The notes: generated by a model from the letters alone, not told the origin. DNA of 48,374 nt from Treponema sp. (GCA_009777995.1 WRKT01000018.1:1-48374); one strand, 5' to 3'; shown: positions 25,659 to 34,592, counted from the first letter of the stretch. Translations and numbers: made by a program.

Positions 25659-26311
25659 TGGGTTAATTCGTCTTTTTTACTTTCTGTAAGTACTATTATC
25701 AATTCTGAACAGACAGTTTCCACTTCGGAAGTGAACTTGTCAACAATATGTGAAAAAAGTGAATGTGCAGACATTGCAACAATGGCGATCGCAAGACCGA
25801 ACACCGTAGTAACAAGGGCCTCGTAAATACCGGATGCTACTATCTGTGCATTAACATCAACCGCCTCTGCAATTGACCTGAAGGCCCCTATCATTCCGGT
25901 TACGGTTCCAAGAAAACCGGTTAGGGGAGAGATTGCGCCTAATGCCGTAAGAAAACTGAAGCCGCTTTCAAGGGAGGAGATGCTCTTTGCTGCTTCTGCT
26001 TCAACAGCTTTTTCCAGTCTATATTCAGAGAGTTCGCGCCGTTTAAGCAGGGTAAGGAGAATAAGGGCCCCCGGCTTGCGCTTGCTCATGCCTTCAAGAA
26101 GAGTTATGGCACCTTCAAAGTCCTCTTCAAGGATATGCTTTTCAATCGTATCTTTTAAGTCTTCGATTTTAAGATTATGATAAAAAAGATAGATCCCCCT
26201 TTCCAAAGTAATTCCAACAGCAGCTATTGAAAAGACAAGCAGGGGCCACATTAAGACCCCGCCCAACCGGAAAAGTTCAAGAAGTGTAAAGCCTACAGTT
26301 GAATTATCCAT
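25655..26311 (-). CDS. exbB: ExbB/TolQ/MotA-family proton channel protein
   Basis: A 218-residue inner-membrane protein with three membrane segments. The family core is visible: a first helix in about 14-34, then a large cytoplasmic loop, then GAISPLTGFLGTVTGMIGAF and IYEALVTTVFGLAIAIVAM, whose Thr residues line the proton path. With the two ExbD proteins it powers TonB. A strong ribosome site (GGAGGA) precedes the ATG, 17 bases after the lipoprotein stop. TolQ is an alternative in principle, but the receptor and TonB in the same operon make ExbB the better call. Confidence 0.93.
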   Translation of the reverse strand: MDNSTVGFTLLELFRLGGVLMWPLLVFSIAAVGITLERGIYLFYHNLKIEDLKDTIEKHILEEDFEGAITLLEGMSKRKPGALILLTLLKRRELSEYRLEKAVEAEAAKSISSLESGFSFLTALGAISPLTGFLGTVTGMIGAFRSIAEAVDVNAQIVASGIYEALVTTVFGLAIAIVAMSAHSLFSHIVDKFTSEVETVCSELIIVLTESKKDELTQ

Positions 26312-26328
26312 TAGATTTCATTCCTCCA

Positions 26329-27207
26329 TTAATTAACGAACGATCTTACTATGCTGTCAAAAGAGTATTCCATAAAAATCCAGGGAAGTGCCTCTTCCCA
26401 GTCTCTGAGCATTGCACCTGTATTCCTATATTCCCATAATTCAAACGGGAAATTATTTTCTGTATAGGTATGATTCCACCTGACGCTGTCAGCCCATGCT
26501 CGCTCGGCATTTTCTGTAGTATAAGCTCCCGGCCTGCTCCGCGGTAAGATGAGCTCAGGGAATAGTATTGGCTTAAAATGGTTCTCAAAATCCCTTTGGC
26601 TTTCAAACTCAAGTTTTTCCATCCACTCTATAAGGGCAAGTATCCGCTCCCGCCTGTTTCTTAGGGGAACTAGGGCTGAAGTTCCTGTAAGAAGATTGCT
26701 CCTTAAAAGAATCCTCCCTCCGCTTATCTGCACCCGCTCAATATCACCTTCCATATAAAACACAAGGTCACCCCCGGGTGTTACACGAAAAACAGCACTC
26801 CCCAAGACATCAAGAGAAAACTCGTTCCAACCGTGAACATGGGTCGAAAGAAAGTTGATTTCCGTAAAATGCACCCTGCCGGAACTGTCAGGCATGCTCC
26901 CCCTAAAAGCCAAAGCCGGCCAATCTCTATGACTCACTTCAATAAAGTTTGCCCCTTCTGCTGAAACCATCTCTCTAACAAGTACCTGCTCCCCCCTATA
27001 TACCAGAACCTGCCTATCCCTTGAACCTTCAAGAAACTCCCCGCCTCTATGAATTAAACCCGTGCAGCCTGTAAACAAAAAAAATATAATCAATGTGAAT
27101 TTAATCACACAGAGGACACGGAGGAATTCCGGAGTATGCCCAACCCTATCTTCCCTCTGTGCTCTCTGCGAGCTCTGTGAGCTCCGTGTTAAAAATTTAC
27201 AGTGCAT
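26329..27207 (-). CDS. Putative lipoprotein between TonB receptor and ExbB, unknown function
   Basis: About 292 residues from the ATG at 27207. A hydrophobic stretch IIFFLFTGCTG ends in a lipobox-like FTGC, suggesting a lipid-anchored exported protein. The mature part is mostly beta-like and then helical, with no family I recognise. The start is uncertain. The ATG at 27207 forms TAATG with the receptor stop and has GGAG six bases upstream, but it adds about 46 residues encoded by a CTCTGTG-type repeat (SSQSSQRAQRED). A GTG at 27108 would give a normal short signal peptide but has no ribosome site. Its place in the operon suggests an accessory role in receptor function. Confidence 0.7.
   Translation of the reverse strand: MHCKFLTRSSQSSQRAQREDRVGHTPEFLRVLCVIKFTLIIFFLFTGCTGLIHRGGEFLEGSRDRQVLVYRGEQVLVREMVSAEGANFIEVSHRDWPALAFRGSMPDSSGRVHFTEINFLSTHVHGWNEFSLDVLGSAVFRVTPGGDLVFYMEGDIERVQISGGRILLRSNLLTGTSALVPLRNRRERILALIEWMEKLEFESQRDFENHFKPILFPELILPRSRPGAYTTENAERAWADSVRWNHTYTENNFPFELWEYRNTGAMLRDWEEALPWIFMEYSFDSIVRSFVN
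27101..27195. repeat. Inverted, 9-bp-period CTCTGTG-type repeat at an operon junction
   Basis: On the plus strand, 27107-27124 reads CACACAGAGGACACGGAG. After a loop of about 29 bases, 27154-27189 holds four 9-base units: CTCTGTGCT, CTCTGCGAG, CTCTGTGAG, CTCCGTGTT. The first block is the same unit in opposite orientation, so the element can fold into a long imperfect stem. A related three-unit block lies at 2924-2950 inside the first Maf-like gene. CACAGAG-type tracts like this are familiar from other bacterial genomes, where they are often mis-translated, but I cannot name a defined family. Confidence 0.7.
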
Positions 27208-29801
27208 TAAAAACTCCACCGAATGCCCACCGAAACCATCGGCACAGGCAGCTCGTAGTTTGCAGAATCACTCCCCGTATTCTCCTGCCCCGTATACTGG
27301 TTAAAGCTCGTATTTGCTTGTGCGACATAAACAAGAGAAAGAAGGTTTTCAATTGCAATATAAAGTTCAGTGCGCACCCTATTAACCGGATTAAACATAA
27401 GATATGAAAATTTCACATCCAACGGAATAGACCAAGTTGTTCTTGAATCATCGCTATAAAATGCATCACGGTTATACCTTGTAATAACAAGAGGTTTCCC
27501 GTCTTCCCCCAATACAGGGCCGTTCTCATCCCATACTTCAATTTCATAAGAAGTAATTTCTCCCACCATTGCCATAGGCCTCCCTGATGCAAGACCAAAG
27601 CGGGTATAGATATTAAAGTTTCGAAGCGGCTTAAAATTTACTACCGTATTAAGATTATGGAAACGGTGATAGCCCGGGAAATACCATCCGTATTCAATGG
27701 TTTCCCATGGCCTCCGCCATGAAGGCCATTCAGGTATATAGTATTTTGCATGTGTAAAAGTATACGAGAGCCATCCGTCAATATATCTGCTTTCAAGTCT
27801 CTGCAGCATTAAATCAAATCCATAAATTAAACCGTCACTATTAAAGCGAAAGACCCTGTTAAACTGTTCGGTTCCCGGCTCTTGCAGTTGATACTGATAG
27901 GCTCTATTAAAAACATATTTAAAGTATCCTTCGATATTGAAACTCCAGCCGCCGGTAAAGTCAGTCCTTAAACCTATTACAGAAGTCCATGAGCGGTTAG
28001 GTTTTAATACAAAGTCCCCTATTTTATCATCAAGGCTAATATCGGCTATTGCATTATTCATCGATGAAAAAAGACCCGTTCCAAGAGTCAGATCCACCGA
28101 CTCTGCAATCCACCGGTTTCTTAAAAGATTAAAATCCAAATTAAGTCTTGGATTTAAAACAGGCATTGTTTGTATGGTAAAACCATCTCCAAGGAAATAA
28201 AGATGATCTGATCTAAGTCCAAGCTCTGCTCCGAAACGATTACCCGGGCTAAAGTATTCTGAAAGCAAATACGCAGAAGTATTAAAACGCTTATTACTTG
28301 CCTCTCCCATATTACCGTAAACCGGATAACGAATAAATCTCTCTTCTCCTGCTTGAATAATCGGAGGTAGGGGGGGTAGGGGATAAGGGCCCCTGATTCT
28401 TCTTTCCAGAAAAAATTTGCCGTCTGATTCGGAAGAATCATTACTGAAAAGCTCCTGGAGCCCTCCTGCAATGAAAAAGCCGTTTCCTATTTCATAATCC
28501 AAGTCGATGCGGCCTTGAATATTAAAAGCAGATTGAGTACCCATCATGAATGAGTCCAAATGCTCACCCCCAAGCTCATACCTTAGGGTTCTTCCTCCGC
28601 TTCCCGTATCATAAACCCTTAGATAATCGTAGAGGAAGTTTGCATCAACCTTCGTCTGCTCATAACCAAAGCCAAGGTTTGCGTTTAGCACCATTTTCGG
28701 AAACGGATTAAAGGTGAGCCCTGAAATAAAGAAGGTCTGGATATTATCCCAATTCATTACCATATGTGAACTTGATTGTACAAGCGCAGTATCAGGACTC
28801 ACGTTATAATAATCTGCTCCCGCCCCATCGAACCCGAGAAAGGCGTTTGCCCTAACTTCAAGATTTGAGTTTATTCTATAATTAAATGATGATGCGGTGC
28901 TTCGTATATAGGGAGCTGTCGTTACTGCATTAATATACTGCAGGGTTTCATTATCCCAAACAGTGTTCAACTGCTTTAATGTCCAAACAAAGGGATCCCA
29001 ATATGTGACCTTGCCCATGAGCATAAGTCCCCCGGCACCTCCTATGGGGATCGCCGCATTCAAGTTAACTGCACTTGTAGAGATACCCAATTGCAACTCC
29101 GTATGCTCAATCGATACCCTTCTAGAGCTAAGCTCCAAGAGCCCTGAAATCGTATGCCCGTAACGGGTAGAAAATATCCCGTGGGAGAGCTGGGCGCTTG
29201 AAATCATGTGAGGGTCGAAAATGGAAAATCCGCCTCCCCAATGATAGGGATTTACGACATAAAAGCCGTCAAGGACAGCCATAAGATCGCCCGGGTCTCC
29301 TCCCCTTATCGAAGGCAGGGCATTAAACATGCCGGTATAACCCACCCCGGGGAGGAGCTTAATCGAAGTCATTACATCTTCGATAATTCCAATCTGGGAA
29401 CTCCGCTCTAGGGTTTCCCCCGAAATTGCAACACTTCTCCCGGTTCTTGTTTCACTTACCCCCGGCCTTGCAGCTTCAATAATAAGTTCCCTGCTCTGTA
29501 TGCCGCTCCCCAGATGAAGGCCCAGAGTAAAGCTGCTCCCTATAAGCGGGATCACAAGCCTGCCTGTCTCATAGCCGGGATAGGTAATTTGCACGGAAAC
29601 CTGTCTGTCAGCAGGAACCGTGATTATCGCAGACCCCTCTTCATCACATATATATTCACTCCCATCCCAGGAGCGTATTACAGCCCCGTATAGGGGTATC
29701 TCCAAATCAAAATCTTCCACAATTATTATGACTTCTCTTGCCCAAAGCATGGCAGGGAGAAGGATTAATATGAATAAAATCGATAATTTTCTATTGGGCA
29801 T
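27207..29801 (-). CDS. TonB-dependent outer-membrane receptor
   Basis: An 864-residue outer-membrane protein. A signal peptide (about 1-21, ending LLPAMLWA) is followed by a carboxypeptidase-regulatory/PEGA-like domain (about 25-95, with DEEGSAIITVP). Then comes a plug domain (about 115-220, with EDVMTSIKLLPGVG and PSIRGGDPGDLMAVLDGFYV), and a beta-barrel of alternating aromatic strands ending in VSVGIRWSF with the terminal Phe expected for BAM assembly. No canonical TonB box is obvious. I prefer the ATG at 29801, which begins a clean signal peptide; the frame continues to 29867 but would leave only six bases to the divergent gene. It heads the receptor-lipoprotein-exbB-exbD-exbD-tonB operon. 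The ligand is unknown. Confidence 0.92.
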   Translation of the reverse strand: MPNRKLSILFILILLPAMLWAREVIIIVEDFDLEIPLYGAVIRSWDGSEYICDEEGSAIITVPADRQVSVQITYPGYETGRLVIPLIGSSFTLGLHLGSGIQSRELIIEAARPGVSETRTGRSVAISGETLERSSQIGIIEDVMTSIKLLPGVGYTGMFNALPSIRGGDPGDLMAVLDGFYVVNPYHWGGGFSIFDPHMISSAQLSHGIFSTRYGHTISGLLELSSRRVSIEHTELQLGISTSAVNLNAAIPIGGAGGLMLMGKVTYWDPFVWTLKQLNTVWDNETLQYINAVTTAPYIRSTASSFNYRINSNLEVRANAFLGFDGAGADYYNVSPDTALVQSSSHMVMNWDNIQTFFISGLTFNPFPKMVLNANLGFGYEQTKVDANFLYDYLRVYDTGSGGRTLRYELGGEHLDSFMMGTQSAFNIQGRIDLDYEIGNGFFIAGGLQELFSNDSSESDGKFFLERRIRGPYPLPPLPPIIQAGEERFIRYPVYGNMGEASNKRFNTSAYLLSEYFSPGNRFGAELGLRSDHLYFLGDGFTIQTMPVLNPRLNLDFNLLRNRWIAESVDLTLGTGLFSSMNNAIADISLDDKIGDFVLKPNRSWTSVIGLRTDFTGGWSFNIEGYFKYVFNRAYQYQLQEPGTEQFNRVFRFNSDGLIYGFDLMLQRLESRYIDGWLSYTFTHAKYYIPEWPSWRRPWETIEYGWYFPGYHRFHNLNTVVNFKPLRNFNIYTRFGLASGRPMAMVGEITSYEIEVWDENGPVLGEDGKPLVITRYNRDAFYSDDSRTTWSIPLDVKFSYLMFNPVNRVRTELYIAIENLLSLVYVAQANTSFNQYTGQENTGSDSANYELPVPMVSVGIRWSF

Positions 29802-29831
29802 CTTCGGTATTAATTTAACATATTTTCCACC

Positions 29832-29861
29832 TTGTACTCCAGCACTCTTTATTTGTAGAAT
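29832..29861 (+). promoter_or_regulatory. Probable promoter of the CHASE2 cyclase operon
   Basis: TTGTAC (29832-29837), an 18-base spacer and TAGAAT (29856-29861) precede the cyclase. The expected start of transcription is near 29868, only about six bases before the ATG at 29874, and no ribosome site is visible. This again predicts an almost leaderless message. Confidence 0.5.
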
Positions 29862-29873
29862 CATCAATCAGCC

Positions 29874-32159
29874 ATGAAAATAAAGAGTGAAGTAATTCGA
29901 AAATTCTTTTCATTATTGATCATTATTTTCTCGATTTCAGTCATAATACTATCCGCCTATTTTGGGGGATTGCTTAATACAATAGAGTTTAGACTCTTCG
30001 ATATGCGGGTCAATTTTTTTGCCCCTTACTCAAGGCCCTCTGATGAAATAGTTCTAATCCTTCTTGATCAGGAAAGCATTAATTGGGCAAACAGGGAGAG
30101 GGGCTGGGGCTGGCCATGGCCTAGAGCTGCCTACGGTGAAATCATTGATTACCTTGCCTTGGGAGGTGCTAAATCAATTGCATTCGATGTACTGTTCACG
30201 GAGCCCTCGATTTACCGTGGCCCCGGCTATGGTTTAATTGATGATGACGAGAGTTTTGCAAGGTCGGCAGAAAACTTTGGAAGAGTTGCACAGGTTGTAA
30301 TGTTCTCTGCCCAAAGCGGAAGGGATGTATCCTGGCCTTCCGGCCTTGATAAACCTCTTTTTGAGCTCCATAACTTTGAAAGCATAAGAGAAGAGTTTGA
30401 AAGATTAAACCGGCATGTCGAGCAAACCGGCCTAATGCGCGCCCTTTTCCCGATAGAGGAGCTAAAAAATTCTGCAGGGATCATAGGCAATGTATCAGGA
30501 TGGGCAGACCCCGATCATATATTCAGGCGTAACAATCTCTTTTCAATTTTTGACGGAAAAGCGGTACCCGGTCTTTCGGCCGCCTCCCTTTTGGTTTCAG
30601 GGGAGGACAGGAATATTTTTTATAACGAAGAGAGAAGCCGGATTGAATGGGGGGACTTTATAATCCCTGTGGATAGGCAGGGGAGGAGCATACTCCGCTA
30701 CCACGGCCCCCTTGACAGGTATGGCCCTTATTTTGCCTGGCAGGTTTTACAAAGCGCTGAAAACCATAGACATGGTATCCCGCCTCTTCTATTCCCCGAA
30801 GACTTTAAAGATAAGTATGTTTTTTTCGGCCTTTATGCCCAAGGCCTTTTTGACATTTATTCAACCCCAATTTCCTCGGTTTATGCAGGGGTGGGGGTGC
30901 ATGTTACAATGCTTGATAATATCCTTGGTCAAGATTTCATCAGGGAAAGCCCCCTATTTATTAATCTTATTATAATTATAGGTGCTATCATTCTTGTCTG
31001 TGTTCTTGCCCTCTATAGTCATCGCATAACAGTGACCGTTACAGGGACAGTTCTTATTTTCGTTTCCATTTCTGCATCAGCGTTTATCTCCTATAATAAT
31101 TCTCTCTGGCTCCCGATGGCCGCCCCTCTTATCGCCGTAATTATCAGCTTTATTTCAACTGCTGTTTATAATTATGCAACAGAAGGTCATAAGAAGCGCT
31201 TTATAAAGTCTGCCTTCAGTCAGTACCTCTCTCCGCAGGTAATCGAGCAGATAATTGCAGACCCTTCTAAGCTAAACCTTGGAGGCGAGACAAGGGAAAT
31301 GACTGCGATTTTCACCGATGTTGAGAAGTTCTCTTCAATTTCCGAGGCCCTTCAGAAGGAATACGCAGATGAAGGTCCGAGAGTCCTTGTAAACCTCTTA
31401 AACCTTTATCTAACCGAAATGAGCAATATCATCCTGGATCATGGAGGTACAATCGATAAATACGAAGGGGATGCCATCATCGCCTTCTTCGGAGCCCCTG
31501 TTTGGACTCACGACAATGCCGCAAGGGCCTGTCGCAGTGCCCTTTTAATGAAGAGGCAGGAAGAGGAGCTCTATGATAAAATTATGGACCCTGCAGGTGA
31601 GTTCAAAATTCCCCTGTCAAAGTTAACCGAAGCAGGTGTAATTCGCCCCGGCCGGCCCCTCTTTACAAGGTTTGGAATTAATACGGGGACCATGGTTGTC
31701 GGGAACATGGGCACTCCCAATAAAATGAACTATACTATTATGGGCAATGCTGTAAACCTTTCAGCCCGTCTTGAAGGGGTGAATAAGCAGTATAATACAG
31801 GCGGCATTCTTATAAGCGAATATACAAAAGATAAAATTGATGATGAGTTTCTGCTTAGAGGTCTTTCCAGAGTCAGAGTGGTAGGGATCGATACCCCTCT
31901 AAGACTCTTTGAACTACTTGATTTTAAGGCAGATGCAAGTGATGATAAGCTGAAAATGGTAAAGAATTGGGAAGAGGGAATATCAGCTTATGAAAATAAA
32001 TATTTTATTATTGCAAAAAATATTTTCGAATTAATTTTTCAAAAGAATCAGAGTGATAAGGTAGCAAAACTTTACCTGGACAGGTGTAACAGGTATCTCA
32101 GCAGCCCTCCGCAGCCTGATAAGTGGGATAACGGAGTTGATAATCTTACAGAGAAATAA
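29874..32159 (+). CDS. CHASE2-domain class III adenylate cyclase
   Basis: A 761-residue membrane-bound signalling enzyme. It has an N-terminal helix (about 12-34), an extracytoplasmic CHASE2 sensor (about 40-345, with VLILLDQESINWA and IAFDVLFTEPS), three membrane helices (about 360-440), then a class III cyclase domain (about 475-665). Catalytic positions are complete: metal Asp in FTDVEKFS, adenine-selective Lys and second metal Asp in IDKYEGDAI, Thr in YTIMGNAVN, and the transition-state Asn/Arg in VNLSARLEG. Lys and Thr favour ATP over GTP, so cAMP is the predicted product. It diverges from the TonB receptor operon and is followed after 36 bases by an SH3 protein and an M48 protease. Confidence 0.92.
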   Translation: MKIKSEVIRKFFSLLIIIFSISVIILSAYFGGLLNTIEFRLFDMRVNFFAPYSRPSDEIVLILLDQESINWANRERGWGWPWPRAAYGEIIDYLALGGAKSIAFDVLFTEPSIYRGPGYGLIDDDESFARSAENFGRVAQVVMFSAQSGRDVSWPSGLDKPLFELHNFESIREEFERLNRHVEQTGLMRALFPIEELKNSAGIIGNVSGWADPDHIFRRNNLFSIFDGKAVPGLSAASLLVSGEDRNIFYNEERSRIEWGDFIIPVDRQGRSILRYHGPLDRYGPYFAWQVLQSAENHRHGIPPLLFPEDFKDKYVFFGLYAQGLFDIYSTPISSVYAGVGVHVTMLDNILGQDFIRESPLFINLIIIIGAIILVCVLALYSHRITVTVTGTVLIFVSISASAFISYNNSLWLPMAAPLIAVIISFISTAVYNYATEGHKKRFIKSAFSQYLSPQVIEQIIADPSKLNLGGETREMTAIFTDVEKFSSISEALQKEYADEGPRVLVNLLNLYLTEMSNIILDHGGTIDKYEGDAIIAFFGAPVWTHDNAARACRSALLMKRQEEELYDKIMDPAGEFKIPLSKLTEAGVIRPGRPLFTRFGINTGTMVVGNMGTPNKMNYTIMGNAVNLSARLEGVNKQYNTGGILISEYTKDKIDDEFLLRGLSRVRVVGIDTPLRLFELLDFKADASDDKLKMVKNWEEGISAYENKYFIIAKNIFELIFQKNQSDKVAKLYLDRCNRYLSSPPQPDKWDNGVDNLTEK

Positions 32160-32195
32160 AAAGATACACCTAAAAGTAAAGTATCAGGAGGATGT

Positions 32196-32690
32196 ATGAG
32201 AAAAAAATTCTTTATAAGAATGATAGGGTTATCCGCCTTATTTTTGCTGATAAGCTTCGGCACGTCTGCCCAGATAAGCACGGGGTCGACAGCCTGGGTA
32301 TCCGCAAGAACAGTAACACTAAAATCTTCAACCTGGTTTTTCGCTTCAAACAGAGGTTCTGTCAGCTACGGCGATCAAGTTTCCGTAATCCAACTCTCGG
32401 GGAATTGGGCAGAAGTTCGCTCAACGACAAACCCATCATTAACCGGTTGGATGGCCGCTGCAAACCTAAGCACCCGTCGTATAATCCCGACTGAGGGCCC
32501 GGGAGGGGCAACAGCATCTGAAGTTGCTTTGGCAGGAAAAGGCTTTGACAGGGACATCGAAAATGCATATAGGGCGAGAGGCCACCTAAACTACTCGGAT
32601 GTTGACAGGACAGAAGGGCTCAACGTAGCTGAAAGCGAACTTCTTCGCTTCCTCACCGAGGGCCGCCTTGCAACAGGAGACAATAGATGA
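32196..32690 (+). CDS. Exported bacterial SH3-domain protein
   Basis: A 164-residue protein with a signal peptide (about 1-25, ending FGTSAQ) and a bacterial SH3-like domain (about 30-98: WVSARTVTLKSS, VSYGDQVSVIQLSGNWAEV, TGWMAAANL). A helical C-terminal part follows with repeated polar residues (FDRDIENAYRARGHLNY). Such domains often bind cell-wall peptides. A strong ribosome site (AGGAGG) precedes the ATG. Its TGA overlaps the M48 protease start (ATGA), so the pair probably acts together in the periplasm. Confidence 0.85.
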   Translation: MRKKFFIRMIGLSALFLLISFGTSAQISTGSTAWVSARTVTLKSSTWFFASNRGSVSYGDQVSVIQLSGNWAEVRSTTNPSLTGWMAAANLSTRRIIPTEGPGGATASEVALAGKGFDRDIENAYRARGHLNYSDVDRTEGLNVAESELLRFLTEGRLATGDNR

Positions 32691-33625
32691 ATGCTATTAA
32701 AACGAAGAAATACATAATGCTCATTCTTTTTATTTTGTTGATAAGCTCCTCTCTCATCATTTCCTGTACCCATGCTGCCGCTGTTGCAAGTGTCGGTGCA
32801 CAAGTTGCAGGCGCATTCGGAGTAATCGATCAGAACCTTGCCGATGCAATCAGCCTTTCAGCCGATTCCATCGGAAGAGCAGCAGAGGAAATCACCCCTG
32901 AGCAGGAATACTTCATTGGAAGGGCTGTGGCAGCAAATCTCTTGGTCAGCTATAATGTCTGGAACGGGAACCCTGCGCTAACTTCTTACCTAAACTCTAT
33001 TTGCAGGGCAATAGCTATAAACTCCCCAAGGCCGGATATCTTTAGCGGCTATTTTGTGAATATCCTTGACACCTACGAGATAAACGCCTTTGCAACTCCC
33101 GGCGGGCATATCTTTATAACTCGAGGCCTCCTGTCTGCAGCAAATTCCGAAGATGCTCTTGCCGGAATTATTGCCCATGAAATCGCACATATCCAACTCC
33201 AACACGGAATTAAATCCATAAGGAATAACCGTATAATGCAGGCTCTCGTTGTTACAGGCATTTCGGCAGGAGGGGTTGCCGCAGGATATGACGTAAATGA
33301 GCTGACCGACATCTTTAACGAATCCGTAAGTGAAATTGTCACAACCCTTGTTAATTCAGGTTATTCCAGGACTCAGGAATTCGAAGCAGATGATCTTGCA
33401 GTCTCCCTTATGGCCCACGCAGGTTATAATCCGAGTGCCCTAATTACAATGCTCAGGGTTCTCGAAGGCGGAGGACAAGATACTTCAAGGGGCTTTGGCA
33501 GGACTCACCCCACCCCTGCTCAAAGGATCAGCAATGCAGGCACAACCGTGAATCTATATCCGGTGCAAGACACAAGTACCTTCCGCATTGCAAGATTCAA
33601 TGAGGCAATAAGGCAGGGGATTTAG
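32687..33625 (+). CDS. M48-family metalloprotease, lipoprotein
   Basis: A 312-residue zinc protease related to BepA/YfgC and LoiP. A signal peptide with lipobox (LIISC, Cys27) implies a lipid-anchored periplasmic enzyme. The zinc motif HEIAH is at 164-168, and the third ligand Glu is in TQEFEADDLAV. THPTPAQRI near the C-terminus is typical of the family. Relatives degrade or help assemble outer-membrane proteins, so with the SH3 partner and the nearby receptor an envelope quality-control role is plausible. It ends 14 bases from the convergent LysR gene. Confidence 0.92.
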   Translation: MNAIKTKKYIMLILFILLISSSLIISCTHAAAVASVGAQVAGAFGVIDQNLADAISLSADSIGRAAEEITPEQEYFIGRAVAANLLVSYNVWNGNPALTSYLNSICRAIAINSPRPDIFSGYFVNILDTYEINAFATPGGHIFITRGLLSAANSEDALAGIIAHEIAHIQLQHGIKSIRNNRIMQALVVTGISAGGVAAGYDVNELTDIFNESVSEIVTTLVNSGYSRTQEFEADDLAVSLMAHAGYNPSALITMLRVLEGGGQDTSRGFGRTHPTPAQRISNAGTTVNLYPVQDTSTFRIARFNEAIRQGI

Positions 33626-33639
33626 ACTTTAAAGTGAGT

Positions 33640-34554
33640 TTATACAGGTAACATCTTAACAATGTATTCCCGTGTCATGTTGATAAATTTACGCGCGTTT
33701 GGTGAAATTATAGTCTGGGACAGATATGCAACCACATGTTCTGTATAAGCATGCGGGGAATTCGTATTAAAGAGCCGTACCGGCCTATTTTCATCATCCT
33801 TCTCTGCATACAAACATGAAAGAAACCCGACTGCGCGACCGGTTTTTATATAATCGTAAACATGATCCCAACTGGATGTATGTAAAGCAATAACAGGCTT
33901 AATGTCGGCATCCTCACACAATTTCATACAAATAGGAGTAATTCGAGGGTTATTAATCATGATAAAGGGTTCATTTTGAAACTCTTTCAGGTCAATTGTA
34001 GGAAATTGTATATCAGACATGGATTTGCAAATTGGATGTGAATTGGAAACGGCAAGCATTATTTTTTCTGTAAAAAGTGGCTCACATTCAAGTAATTTAT
34101 TCTGGACGGGAGCCCGGACAAAACCAAAATCGAGCTGGCTGTTTTCCACCATCTTCTCGATGTTAGCTGACCTATCCTGGATAAACTCATATTGAAAATC
34201 AAGCTTTTTCAACTCCCTAATCAGTTTGCTTCGGTTGGAAAGTAACCAAAAAAAGAATGAAGATATTCCGATTCGCAGGAAAGAATTGTATCTGCCGGAA
34301 ATTTCTCCCATGTCAGATTCAAGCTTTTGACATAATTTAAGAATTTGCCGGCCTGTTTCGAGGAAAATCTCACAAGCAGGAGTTGAGTACAATTTGTTAT
34401 TATTACGCACAAATAACAAAATATTAAGTTCTTTTTCGAGTTTGGCAATGGATTGACTGACTGCCGATTGGCTTATGTGTAAGCGCTCGGCTGCTTTTGT
34501 AAAACTCAGCGTCTCATGGACAGCCAGGACGTTATTAATGTCCAAAATAGTCAT
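33640..34554 (-). CDS. LysR-family transcriptional regulator
   Basis: A 304-residue regulator from the ATG at 34554; an in-frame extension to 34665 would run into the promoter region and looks unlike the family. The N-terminal winged helix-turn-helix is clear (about 1-60: LSFTKAAERLHISQSAVSQSIAKLEKEL). The effector-binding half (about 90-300) follows the periplasmic-binding fold, with FGFVRAPVQNKL and AVGFLSCLY. A ribosome site (AAAGGGG) sits about ten bases upstream. It diverges from the peptide-type ABC importer operon, and the 122-bp gap contains a T-N11-A dyad, so it very probably controls that operon in response to the imported compound. Confidence 0.93.
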   Translation of the reverse strand: MTILDINNVLAVHETLSFTKAAERLHISQSAVSQSIAKLEKELNILLFVRNNNKLYSTPACEIFLETGRQILKLCQKLESDMGEISGRYNSFLRIGISSFFFWLLSNRSKLIRELKKLDFQYEFIQDRSANIEKMVENSQLDFGFVRAPVQNKLLECEPLFTEKIMLAVSNSHPICKSMSDIQFPTIDLKEFQNEPFIMINNPRITPICMKLCEDADIKPVIALHTSSWDHVYDYIKTGRAVGFLSCLYAEKDDENRPVRLFNTNSPHAYTEHVVAYLSQTIISPNARKFINMTREYIVKMLPV

Positions 34555-34592
34555 TATAAAAAGCCCCTTTAAAGTATACAATAATTTTTGCC

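Noticed and set aside
29801..29867. Upstream extension of the TonB receptor and a tiny ATG-TTA-AAT-TAA frame just before it
   Set aside because: The extension would spoil the signal peptide and abut the divergent gene; the three-codon frame is too short to support without data.
32192..32494. 100-codon plus-strand frame overlapping the SH3 gene
   Set aside because: The alternative frame lacks a signal peptide and domain, while the SH3 frame has both and uses the AGGAGG site.
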